Positions 1-5,483 of a DNA stretch of 5,483 bases are shown here, one piece after another; the stretch's first letter is position 1, and each line of letters opens with the position of its first letter. The position numbers were made by a program, and so were the translations under genes. Source of the stretch: an uncultured Oscillospiraceae bacterium (lineage in GTDB: Bacteria; Bacillota; Clostridia; Oscillospirales; Oscillospiraceae); contig CATZYY010000161.1 in the NCBI GenBank assembly GCA_958426425.1, forward strand, positions 1-5,483, given 5' to 3'. The notes beneath the pieces were generated by a model. The model was not told the DNA's origin. It made no database searches and saw only the letters and a list, made by a program, of their open reading frames with translations.

Positions 1-519
1 TCTGCCCTAAGAAATCTGGGCGTAAAAAAACTGGTGATGCTGACCGGGGACAGCCCCCGTACCGCCGCTTCCATTGCGGAGCAACTGGGAGTAGATGACT
101 TCCGGGCCGGGGTTCTCCCAGCGGATAAGGCAGAGTATGTGGCTGCCATGCGGCGGGAGGGGCACACCGTACTGATGGTGGGGGATGGCATCAACGACTC
201 TCCGGCCCTCTCTGAGGCGGACGCCGGCATCGCCATCAGTGACGGGGCGGCCATTGCCAGGGAGATCGCCGACATCACCATTGCTGCCGACAGTCTGTGG
301 GAGCTGGTGCGCCTGCGGCAGCTGGCCATGGGCTTAATGTACCGCATCCAGAACAACTACCGCTTTGTCATTGGGTTCAATGGGGCGCTGATCGGTCTTG
401 GCGTGGCAGGCATCCTGCCTCCAACCACCTCCGCTATGCTCCACAACCTGTCTACCCTTGGCGTAAGCCTCCACAGCATGACTGCCCTGCCCCAGCCAAA
501 ACAAAATAAAGTCTCCTGA
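1..519 (+). CDS. P1B-type heavy-metal-translocating P-type ATPase, C-terminal part (5' end outside window)
   Basis: This is the last 172 residues of an ion-pumping P-type ATPase that moves a transition-metal ion across the cytoplasmic membrane using ATP. Visible in window numbering (residue 1 = base 1): the hinge motif MLTGDSP with TGD at 15-17, and the Mg-binding GDGINDSPAL loop from 61. After these come two hydrophobic segments at about 121-139 and 142-160, matching the last two helices of P1B ATPases, which end soon after this point. The final helix carries LHNxST (147-152), in the place where P1B subgroups hold metal-selecting residues. It resembles the corresponding helix of CtpC-like pumps more than the HEGGT of Co/Fe pumps; this is recalled family knowledge, not an alignment. 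The phosphorylation DKTGT motif, the CPC-type helix and any N-terminal metal-binding domain lie upstream of the window, so the metal (Mn, Zn, Fe, Cu) is unresolved. The stop TGA at 517-519 is followed at once by a terminator. The reading frame is intact throughout. Confidence 0.93.
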   Translation, partial: SALRNLGVKKLVMLTGDSPRTAASIAEQLGVDDFRAGVLPADKAEYVAAMRREGHTVLMVGDGINDSPALSEADAGIAISDGAAIAREIADITIAADSLWELVRLRQLAMGLMYRIQNNYRFVIGFNGALIGLGVAGILPPTTSAMLHNLSTLGVSLHSMTALPQPKQNKVS

Positions 520-520
520 C

Positions 521-551
521 AAAGTCCGGCGCGTATGCGCCGGGCTTTTTT
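521..551 (+). terminator. Intrinsic terminator of the P-type ATPase gene
   Basis: A 9-bp GC-rich stem pairs 524-532 with 537-545 (one T-G wobble) around the 4-base loop GTAT, followed by six T at 546-551. The three A at 521-523 can extend the stem against the T run. It starts 2 nt after the ATPase stop codon, and its T tract ends 10 nt before the next -35 box, so it separates the ATPase transcript from the tetR transcript. Confidence 0.92.
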
Positions 552-561
552 CGTATTCCAC

Positions 562-590
562 TTGACAAACTACTGCTCCAGTCGTATTAT
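562..590 (+). promoter_or_regulatory. Sigma-A-type promoter of tetR
   Basis: A perfect -35 box TTGACA (562-567) and a -10 box TATTAT (585-590, one mismatch to TATAAT) are separated by exactly 17 bp. Transcription should start near 597. The -10 box overlaps the left edge of the 30-bp palindrome at 587-616, so a bound repressor would block polymerase directly. Confidence 0.85.
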
Positions 591-616
591 AACAGTGTTA
601 TATAACGCTGTTATAA
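587..616. promoter_or_regulatory. Putative TetR operator: 30-bp palindrome built of two tandem 13-bp palindromes
   Basis: The stretch 587-616 is a palindrome with a single non-complementary pair (596/607). It consists of two adjacent 13-mers, ATAACAGTGTTAT (589-601, itself a perfect palindrome around a central G) and ATAACGCTGTTAT (602-614). It overlaps the -10 box, the predicted start of transcription and the beginning of the ribosome binding site of the TetR gene. This position is typical of autorepressing TetR operators. The double-site layout could take two repressor dimers, as known for QacR. Binding by this particular TetR is inferred from adjacency. Confidence 0.8.
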
Positions 617-620
617 GGAG
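615..620 (+). promoter_or_regulatory. Ribosome binding site that fixes the tetR start
   Basis: AAGGAG lies 7 nt upstream of the ATG at 628. It decides the start: an in-frame ATG at 535 also exists, but it falls inside the upstream terminator and before the promoter, so it cannot be the start of this transcript. The site overlaps the last two bases of the palindromic operator. Confidence 0.85.
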
Positions 621-627
621 AGAGTCT

Positions 628-1245
628 ATGGAAGAAAAGTCTAACGCCACGCTGGAAAAAATCCATGAGGCGGCCATGGCCGAATTTCTGGACAAGGGCT
701 TTCAAGGGGCTTCTCTGCGGAAGATCGTGAAAAATGCCGGGGTAACTACTGGTGCGTTCTACGGCTATTTCTCCAGCAAGGAGGCGCTCTTTGCCTCCAT
801 CGTGGAACCACACGCGGCCGCTTTGATGGGGCGGTTCATGGAGGCGCAGACTTCCTTTTCCGAACTGCCTGAGCAGGAACAGCCGGAGCACATGGGGCTG
901 GAGTCCAGCCAGTGCGTGAATTGGATGGTGGACTATATCTGCGACCACCGGGAGCCGGTGAAGCTGCTGCTGTGCAAGGCCGAGGGCACCAGCTACGAGC
1001 ACTTTGTCCACAACATGGTAGAGGTGGAGGTGGAGTACACGCTCCGTTACATGGATGTTCTCCGCCGCCTGGGCCGGGAGGTCCCGGAACTGAGCCAGTC
1101 TCTTTGCCACATCATCGCCAGCGGAATGATGGGCGGCCTTTTTGAGATCGTCGTACATGATATGCCGAAAGAGCAGGCCCTGCGGGATGTAGAACAGTTC
1201 CGCACTTTCTACACGGGTGGATGGCTGAAATTGATGGGGGGATGA
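628..1245 (+). CDS. TetR/AcrR-family transcriptional regulator
   Basis: A cytoplasmic DNA-binding repressor of 205 residues, the usual TetR length. The N-terminal helix-turn-helix domain covers about residues 8-55: the first helix has LEKIHEAAMAEFLDKGF, and the recognition part has the family hallmark GVTTGAFYGYFSSKEALF (38-55). The remainder (about 60-205) is the ligand-binding and dimerisation domain, which is variable in this family, so the inducer cannot be read from it. It has four cysteines (96, 105, 116, 160), a possible metal or redox clue but only speculative. The start at ATG 628 is chosen because it follows an AAGGAG site and a consensus promoter. The gene lies directly upstream of two ABC transporter genes in the same direction, which suggests it controls them as well as itself through the palindrome at 587-616. 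A terminator-like hairpin overlaps its stop codon, so control of the transporters may not be simple co-transcription. Confidence 0.93.
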   Translation: MEEKSNATLEKIHEAAMAEFLDKGFQGASLRKIVKNAGVTTGAFYGYFSSKEALFASIVEPHAAALMGRFMEAQTSFSELPEQEQPEHMGLESSQCVNWMVDYICDHREPVKLLLCKAEGTSYEHFVHNMVEVEVEYTLRYMDVLRRLGREVPELSQSLCHIIASGMMGGLFEIVVHDMPKEQALRDVEQFRTFYTGGWLKLMGG

Positions 1246-1259
1246 CCCCTATCTTTTTT
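1233..1259 (+). terminator. Terminator or attenuator overlapping the tetR stop codon
   Basis: GATGGGGG (1233-1240) pairs with CCCCTATC (1246-1253), giving 8 bp with one G-T wobble and a 5-base loop at 1241-1245 that contains most of the tetR stop codon (1243-1245). Six T follow at 1254-1259. This has the form of an intrinsic terminator. It lies 44 bp before the next gene, so it would either end or attenuate the tetR transcript before the ABC genes. Ribosomes finishing tetR would cover the hairpin and could weaken it. Confidence 0.65.
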
Positions 1260-1266
1260 GAATATT

Positions 1267-1284
1267 AGTTAGTTATTGCTAACT
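1267..1284. promoter_or_regulatory. Inverted repeat before the first ABC gene, possible operator
   Basis: AGTTAG (1267-1272) and CTAACT (1279-1284) form a perfect 6-bp inverted repeat around TTATTG; an alternative register pairs AGTTA (1271-1275) with TAACT (1280-1284). It lies between the tetR terminator-like hairpin and the ribosome binding site of the first ABC gene. Its half-sites recall the TTAG/CTAA halves of DtxR/IdeR-type iron boxes, but the spacing differs from the classical 19-bp site. It does not resemble the palindrome in front of tetR. No convincing promoter was found here: TTGAAT (1258-1263) with TAACTT (1280-1285) would start transcription inside the ribosome binding site. Confidence 0.4.
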
Positions 1285-1287
1285 TGC

Positions 1288-1296
1288 AGAAGGAGG
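1288..1296 (+). promoter_or_regulatory. Strong ribosome binding site of the first ABC gene
   Basis: AGAAGGAGG is nearly fully complementary to the 3' end of 16S rRNA and ends 7 nt before the ATG at 1304. It supports that start codon. Confidence 0.9.
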
Positions 1297-1303
1297 TTTT
1301 TTC

Positions 1304-3097
1304 ATGAAGCAGAAGAAAAAGAGTGATGTTGCGGTCCTGCTGGACTACGCAGGCAGTCACAAGGGGCTGACCTTCCTGGGGCTGACCCTGTCGGCGGTGT
1401 CCATGCTGTTGAGCATGGCACCCTACATTTGTATCTGGCTGGTGGCCCGGGATCTGATTGCCGTAGCGCCGGACTGGACCTGGGCGCAGGACATCGCACA
1501 ATACGGCTGGCTGGCGTTTGCCTTTGCGGTGGCCGGCATCGTCCTGTACTTTGCAGGATTGATGTGTACCCATCTGGCGGCCTTCCGCACAGCGGCCAAC
1601 ATCCGCAAGCGAGGCGTTGCCCATGTGATGAAAGCCCCGCTGGGCTTCTTCGACTCCAATGCCTCCGGCCTCATCCGGGGACGGCTGGATGCGGCGGCGG
1701 CCGATACGGAGACCTTGCTTGCCCACAATCTGGCGGACATCGTAGGCACCATCACCCTGTTCGTGTCCATGCTGGTGCTGATGTTCGTCTTTGACTGGCG
1801 GATGGGCGCGGCCTGCCTGCTGGCGGCGGTGATTTCCATGATTGCCATGTTCTCTATGATGGGTGGCAAAAACGCCAAACTGATGGCAGAGTATCAGGCA
1901 GCCCAGGATCGCATGACCAAGGCGGGCACCGAGTATGTCCGAGGCATACCGGTGGTCAAGATTTTCCAGCAGACCGTTTATTCCTTCAAAGCCTTTCAGG
2001 AGGCCATTGAGGATTACAGTTCCAAAGCGGAGCACTATCAGGGCGATGTGTGCCGTGTGCCCCAGTCCATCAATCTGACCTTTACCGAGGGCGCTTTTGT
2101 GTTCCTGGTGCCTGCGGCTCTTTTCCTGGCTCCCGGAACTCTGGCCGGCGGCGACTTTGCGGGATTTATTACAAACTTCGCCTTTTACGCAGTGTTCTCC
2201 GCCATCATTTCCACCGCGCTTGCCAAAATCATGTTTGCCGCATCCGGTATGATGCTGGCCAGTACTGCGCTGGGGCGCATTGACCAGGTCATGTGCGCCC
2301 CGGAACTGAAAGTGCCTGAACACCCTCAATCCCCCGGAAGCAGCCGTGTAGAATTTGAAGATGTGAGCTTTACTTACGACGGGGCCCAGACCTTCGCCCT
2401 CTCCCATGTGTCCTTCACAGCGGAGCCGGGACAGACCGTAGCCCTGGTAGGACCCTCCGGCGGCGGCAAGACCACCGCTGCCAGCCTGATCCCCCGCTTC
2501 TGGGACGCCACCTCCGGCGTAGTGAAGGTGGGCGGCGTAGATGTGCGGCAGATCGATCCCCATGTACTCATGGATCAGATCGCCTTTGTGTTCCAGAACA
2601 GCCGCCTGTTCAAAGCCTCCATTTTGGAGAATGTCCGGGCTGCCCGTCCCAACGCCACCCGGGAGCAGGTGCTCTCGGCGTTGAAGGCCGCCCAGTGTGA
2701 GGACATTCTGGAGAAACTGCCTCAGGGCATAGATACCCTGATCGGCTCCGAGGGGACTTATCTTTCCGGCGGCGAGCAGCAGCGCATTGCCCTGGCCCGG
2801 GCCATCCTGAAGGATGCACCCATCGTGGTTCTCGATGAAGCCACCGCCTTTGCTGACCCTGAGAACGAGGCGTTAATCCAAAAGGCGTTTACCGAGTTGA
2901 CCCGTGGCCGCACCGTTATCATGATTGCCCACCGTCTGTCTACTGTGGTCGGTGCGGACAAGATTCTGGTGTTGGAGGAGGGACGCATCGTGGAGCAAGG
3001 CTCCCATCAGGAACTGACTGCCGCCGGCGGCCTCTATGCCCGGATGTGGGCGGATTACAACAAGGCGGTCCAGTGGAAGATCACCAGCGAACAGTGA
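1304..3097 (+). CDS. ABC half-transporter (TMD-NBD), first subunit of an IrtAB/YbtPQ-like pair
   Basis: A 597-residue inner-membrane ATP-driven transporter subunit with type-IV (exporter-like) fold, normal length for the family. The transmembrane domain covers about 1-330, with hydrophobic helices near 22-47, 68-92, 142-162, 165-187, 255-280 and 285-312. The nucleotide-binding domain follows from about 345: A-loop Tyr358, Walker A GPSGGGKT (383-390, Lys389), Q-loop Gln431, signature LSGGEQQR (487-494), Walker B IVVLDEAT (507-514, catalytic Glu512) and switch His543. All catalytic residues are present. The D-loop region reads AFADPENE (515-522) instead of the usual SALD, a form I associate with the siderophore-linked IrtA/YbtP group. 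It lacks the extra N-terminal siderophore-interaction domain of mycobacterial IrtA. The next gene, 16 nt away, encodes the presumed partner. Substrate is unknown: a siderophore or metal chelate, heme-like compound or drug are all possible. A role with TetR is inferred from adjacency. Confidence 0.92.
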   Translation: MKQKKKSDVAVLLDYAGSHKGLTFLGLTLSAVSMLLSMAPYICIWLVARDLIAVAPDWTWAQDIAQYGWLAFAFAVAGIVLYFAGLMCTHLAAFRTAANIRKRGVAHVMKAPLGFFDSNASGLIRGRLDAAAADTETLLAHNLADIVGTITLFVSMLVLMFVFDWRMGAACLLAAVISMIAMFSMMGGKNAKLMAEYQAAQDRMTKAGTEYVRGIPVVKIFQQTVYSFKAFQEAIEDYSSKAEHYQGDVCRVPQSINLTFTEGAFVFLVPAALFLAPGTLAGGDFAGFITNFAFYAVFSAIISTALAKIMFAASGMMLASTALGRIDQVMCAPELKVPEHPQSPGSSRVEFEDVSFTYDGAQTFALSHVSFTAEPGQTVALVGPSGGGKTTAASLIPRFWDATSGVVKVGGVDVRQIDPHVLMDQIAFVFQNSRLFKASILENVRAARPNATREQVLSALKAAQCEDILEKLPQGIDTLIGSEGTYLSGGEQQRIALARAILKDAPIVVLDEATAFADPENEALIQKAFTELTRGRTVIMIAHRLSTVVGADKILVLEEGRIVEQGSHQELTAAGGLYARMWADYNKAVQWKITSEQ

Positions 3098-3098
3098 G

Positions 3099-3108
3099 AG
3101 AGGGGTGA
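3099..3108 (+). promoter_or_regulatory. Ribosome binding site that fixes the start of the second ABC gene
   Basis: AGAGGGGTGA, partly complementary to the 16S rRNA tail, lies in the 16-nt gap after the first ABC stop codon and 5 nt before ATG 3114. The same frame stays open upstream to an ATG at 3036 inside the first ABC gene, but that start has no comparable site and would add a polar, arginine-rich 26-residue extension unlike the family. Confidence 0.75.
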
Positions 3109-3113
3109 AGAAT

Positions 3114-4856
3114 ATGTTCAGCAAAAACTTTCAGAGGAAATACGCCCTCACCGACCAGGGCGTAAAAAATGTCAAAAAGGGAGCCTTCTGGACGGTCATC
3201 GTCAACCTTGTCGTCATGGGCGGCATGAGCATCCTGTATCTGCTGATGTACGGCCTGATGGGAACCTTTACAGACGACCAGCCGCTGCCCAACGCAGCCC
3301 TCCTGCTCGGGCTGGTGGTTGTATTCCTGATCCTTTCCTTTGTGACTCATCTTCAGCAGTACTACGCCACCTATGGACTGGTCTATAACGAGGTGAGATC
3401 CACCCGTCTAAGTCTGGCGGAGCGGCTGCGCAAACTGCCTTTGGGCTACTTCGGCAAGCGGGATCTGGCGGATCTGACCGAGACCATTATGGGCGATGTG
3501 AACCGCATGGAACATGTCTGGTCCCATGTGCTGGGCTATCTGTACGGAGCCTATATCTCCACGGCGATTATCGCGGTGTGCCTGCTGGTGTATGATTGGC
3601 GGCTGGCCATCGCCTGCCTGTGGGGTGTGCCGGTGGCCTTTGGCCTGCTGTTCGGCACCCGGAGAATTTCCGCCCAGACCTCCGAGCGGACGAAAAAAGC
3701 CGCGATCCGCGTCTCCGACGGCATTCAGGAAGCTCTGGAAAATGTCCGGGAGATCCGCGCCACCAATCAGGAGGAGCGCTATTTGGCCGAGCTCAATCAG
3801 AAGATCGATGACCATGAGAAGGTCACCATCCAGGGCGAGCTGGGGACCGGCATCTTCGTCAATGCGGCCAGCGTCATCATGCGTCTGGGGGTAGCTACCA
3901 CCATTCTGGTGGGAGCCGGCCTGATTCTTTCCGGGCAAATTGACTTCATGCTGCTGTTTTTGTTCCTGCTGGTTATTACCCGCGTGTATGCGCCTTTTGA
4001 CCAGAGCCTGGCTCTCATCGCTGAGATGTTTGTGTCCCAAGTATCCGCCGACCGCATGAACGAGATCTACGACACCCCCACGGCTGAGGGTGCAGAGGTG
4101 TTTCAGCCCAAGGGCCATGATATTGAGTTCGACCATGTGGGGTTTGCCTATGACAAGAAAAAAGTGCTGGACGGTGTGAGCTTTACCGCCCGGGAGGGCG
4201 AAGTGACTGCCCTGGTGGGTCCTTCCGGGTCCGGTAAGAGTACCTGCGCCCGACTGGCTGCCCGGCTGTGGGATGTAACAGAGGGAAGCATCAAGGTAGG
4301 CGGCGTGGACATCTCCACGGTGGACCCGGAGGCATTGCTGACCGATTACTCCATGGTGTTTCAGGATGTGGTGCTATTTGACGACACGGTGATGGAGAAC
4401 ATCCGTCTGGGCAAGCGAGGCGCCACCGACGAGGAGGTGCGGGCCGCGGCTGAGGCCGCCAACTGCGGGGAGTTCATCCGCCGCCTGCCCCAGGGATATG
4501 ATACCCCCATCGGGGAAAACGGCGCAAAACTCTCCGGCGGAGAGCGGCAGCGCATCTCCATCGCCCGGGCTCTTTTGAAGAACGCCCCCATCGTCCTGCT
4601 GGACGAGGCTACTGCCAGCCTGGATGTGGAAAATGAGACAAAGGTGCAGGGTGCGCTCTCCCGCCTGCTGGCAGGCAAGACGGTGCTGGTCATTGCCCAC
4701 CGGATGCGCACTGTGGCAGGAGCCGACCACATCGTAGTGTTGGAAAATGGCCGTGTGGCCGAGCAGGGTACGCCTGCAGAGCTGATGGAACGCGGAGGCC
4801 TCTACCGCCGTATGGTGGAACTCCAGAGTGAGAGCGCCCGTTGGCAACTGGGCTAA
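3114..4856 (+). CDS. ABC half-transporter (TMD-NBD), second subunit of an IrtAB/YbtPQ-like pair
   Basis: A 580-residue inner-membrane ABC subunit, the likely heterodimer partner of the product of the preceding gene. Transmembrane domain about 1-320, with clear helices near 24-49 and 61-80 and further hydrophobic pairs near 135-180 and 245-290. Nucleotide-binding domain from about 330: A-loop Tyr346, Walker A GPSGSGKS (369-376, Lys375), Q-loop Gln417, signature LSGGERQR (473-480), Walker B IVLLDEAT (493-500, Glu498), canonical D-loop ASLD (501-504) and switch His529. Both partners keep the catalytic Glu and the signature motif, so neither ATP site looks degenerate, unlike heterodimers such as TM287/288. 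The 16-nt gap to the upstream gene and the same strand indicate one operon. The start at 3114 is preferred to an in-frame ATG at 3036 inside the upstream gene. The stop TAA (4854-4856) is 9 nt from the stop of the convergent relaxase gene, with no terminator seen between them. Confidence 0.92.
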   Translation: MFSKNFQRKYALTDQGVKNVKKGAFWTVIVNLVVMGGMSILYLLMYGLMGTFTDDQPLPNAALLLGLVVVFLILSFVTHLQQYYATYGLVYNEVRSTRLSLAERLRKLPLGYFGKRDLADLTETIMGDVNRMEHVWSHVLGYLYGAYISTAIIAVCLLVYDWRLAIACLWGVPVAFGLLFGTRRISAQTSERTKKAAIRVSDGIQEALENVREIRATNQEERYLAELNQKIDDHEKVTIQGELGTGIFVNAASVIMRLGVATTILVGAGLILSGQIDFMLLFLFLLVITRVYAPFDQSLALIAEMFVSQVSADRMNEIYDTPTAEGAEVFQPKGHDIEFDHVGFAYDKKKVLDGVSFTAREGEVTALVGPSGSGKSTCARLAARLWDVTEGSIKVGGVDISTVDPEALLTDYSMVFQDVVLFDDTVMENIRLGKRGATDEEVRAAAEAANCGEFIRRLPQGYDTPIGENGAKLSGGERQRISIARALLKNAPIVLLDEATASLDVENETKVQGALSRLLAGKTVLVIAHRMRTVAGADHIVVLENGRVAEQGTPAELMERGGLYRRMVELQSESARWQLG

Positions 4857-4865
4857 TTATTTCGT

Positions 4866-5483
4866 TTATTCAAGTTCATTCGATTTTTCCTTCGGGAGTA
4901 CAACATCCTCTGACCGTTCCAGTAAGATACGGACGTTTTGGTTGAGGGTGTCGTACTCCCGTTCTTTCTGTTGAGCCTTCCTGTATTCCGATTGCAGGGC
5001 GGTCCTTCTGACGGTGAGTTCATCTATTTCGGCCCGGAGCCGCTGGGCGGCGGGCAGGGGTACGGCGCCCAGCCGTTTCAGTTCCCTTGCCGCTGCCTCG
5101 AACAGGATGATCTCACTCTCATGCCCCCGGAGAAATTTCTCCTTGTCTCTGGACTGCCGGTATTGGTCATACATGGGGCGAAGCTGACGATAGGTGGCGG
5201 CGTGCTTCATGGTGAGGGTCAGCCGCTCCATTTCCTTTTCGGCGGTCCGGAGATCCGCCTTTACCCTGGCGGTGGCGGCTGCCGCTCCATCGCACTGCTC
5301 GGACAATTCCTCTAAACTTCCAATGCCATGCTCCGTCAGGAAGTTCAGCGTTTCCGCTGCCCGCTTTAGGTTCTCAATAGTTGCCCAATGTTTGTAGCCG
5401 GCACTCTGCTGGGCTTTGATATTGTTCTGGATGTCGATGAGCAGGCTGGGCCTCCCGGTGCGCTGTTTCGGCTGGCGGGAAGG
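4866..5483 (-). CDS. ICE relaxase/mobilisation protein, C-terminal part (5' end outside window)
   Basis: The minus-strand frame is open from the window edge to the TAA at 4866-4868, giving 205 C-terminal residues. The frame has no stop up to base 5483, so the TTG near 5306 is internal and not a start. In window numbering, RPSLLIDIQ (11-19) and GYKHWATIENLKRAAETLNF (29-48), then a long charged, Lys/Glu/Arg-rich stretch (about 60-200) likely to form coiled coil, match my memory of the C-terminal region of relaxases of Tn1549-like conjugative transposons from gut Firmicutes. These are MOBP-type proteins that nick the element at oriT and pilot the strand into the recipient. The catalytic N-terminal domain with the Tyr and His motifs is outside the window, so activity cannot be judged. 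The gene converges on the ABC operon. An unrelated coiled-coil protein is the main alternative, judged unlikely. Confidence 0.82.
   Translation of the reverse strand, partial: PSRQPKQRTGRPSLLIDIQNNIKAQQSAGYKHWATIENLKRAAETLNFLTEHGIGSLEELSEQCDGAAAATARVKADLRTAEKEMERLTLTMKHAATYRQLRPMYDQYRQSRDKEKFLRGHESEIILFEAAARELKRLGAVPLPAAQRLRAEIDELTVRRTALQSEYRKAQQKEREYDTLNQNVRILLERSEDVVLPKEKSNELE

Noticed and set aside
535..627. N-terminal extension of TetR from ATG 535
   Set aside because: This ATG lies inside the upstream terminator hairpin and before the promoter; ATG 628 has the ribosome binding site and matches the family length.
598..1158. Minus-strand open frame (186 codons) antisense to tetR
   Set aside because: Low-complexity His/Leu-rich translation without motif; it overlaps the tetR promoter region and is explained by the real gene.
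1258..1285. Promoter TTGAAT-N16-TAACTT before the first ABC gene
   Set aside because: The -10 box matches only 3 of 6 positions, and the start of transcription would fall within the ribosome binding site.
1265..2563. Long minus-strand open frame (432 codons) antisense to the first ABC gene
   Set aside because: Its His/Gly/Gln-rich translation resembles no family, and the opposite strand encodes an ABC subunit with all motifs intact. It is a shadow of GC-rich codon use.
3036..3113. N-terminal extension of the second ABC subunit from ATG 3036
   Set aside because: It would overlap the first ABC gene, is arginine-rich and unlike the family start; ATG 3114 follows a proper ribosome binding site.
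3408..4136. Minus-strand open frame (242 codons) antisense to the second ABC gene
   Set aside because: No recognisable domain or ribosome binding site, and it lies fully within the transmembrane-domain coding part of a well-supported gene.
5304..5306. TTG as start codon of a short minus-strand gene
   Set aside because: The frame is open upstream to the window end and the upstream residues belong to the same conserved relaxase region, so this codon is internal.
4938..5397. Plus-strand open frames opposite the relaxase gene
   Set aside because: The minus-strand frame is continuous to the window edge and matches a relaxase C-terminus; the plus-strand frames have no recognisable features.

Overview
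The window holds GC-rich bacterial accessory DNA, most likely from a gut Firmicute (Clostridia such as Oscillospiraceae or Lachnospiraceae). This rests on strong AGGAGG-type ribosome binding sites, consensus sigma-A-like promoter elements, and the C-terminal part of a relaxase of the kind found in Tn1549-type integrative conjugative elements (ICEs). The species cannot be named from the sequence.

Layout. (1) Positions 1-519 (+) are the C-terminal end of a P1B heavy-metal-transporting P-type ATPase, closed by a strong intrinsic terminator at 521-551. (2) A near-consensus promoter (562-590) overlaps a 30-bp palindrome (587-616) and drives a TetR-family regulator (628-1245). (3) A second terminator-like hairpin overlaps the tetR stop codon (1233-1259). 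It is followed by a small inverted repeat (1267-1284). (4) Two consecutive full ABC half-transporters (1304-3097 and 3114-4856, each TMD-NBD) form a likely heterodimer of the IrtAB/YbtPQ-like group. (5) On the minus strand, converging on the second ABC gene with only 9 nt between the stop codons, lies the 3' part of an ICE relaxase gene (4866 to the window end).

How it may work together. TetR probably represses its own promoter through the palindrome and senses a ligand related to the ABC cargo. The ABC pair moves a substrate that the sequence does not fix; homology suggests a siderophore/metal chelate or a toxic amphiphile. A metal-exporting ATPase next door suggests a metal-homeostasis or metal-resistance cargo block placed directly behind the relaxase gene of a mobile element. 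The genes are all of known families. The less ordinary points are the regulatory architecture (tandem palindromic operator, terminator between regulator and transporter, separate inverted repeat before the ABC start) and the tight convergence of cargo and relaxase. No CRISPR array, tRNA, rRNA or insertion sequence was seen, and no stretch above 300 bases lacks a gene.
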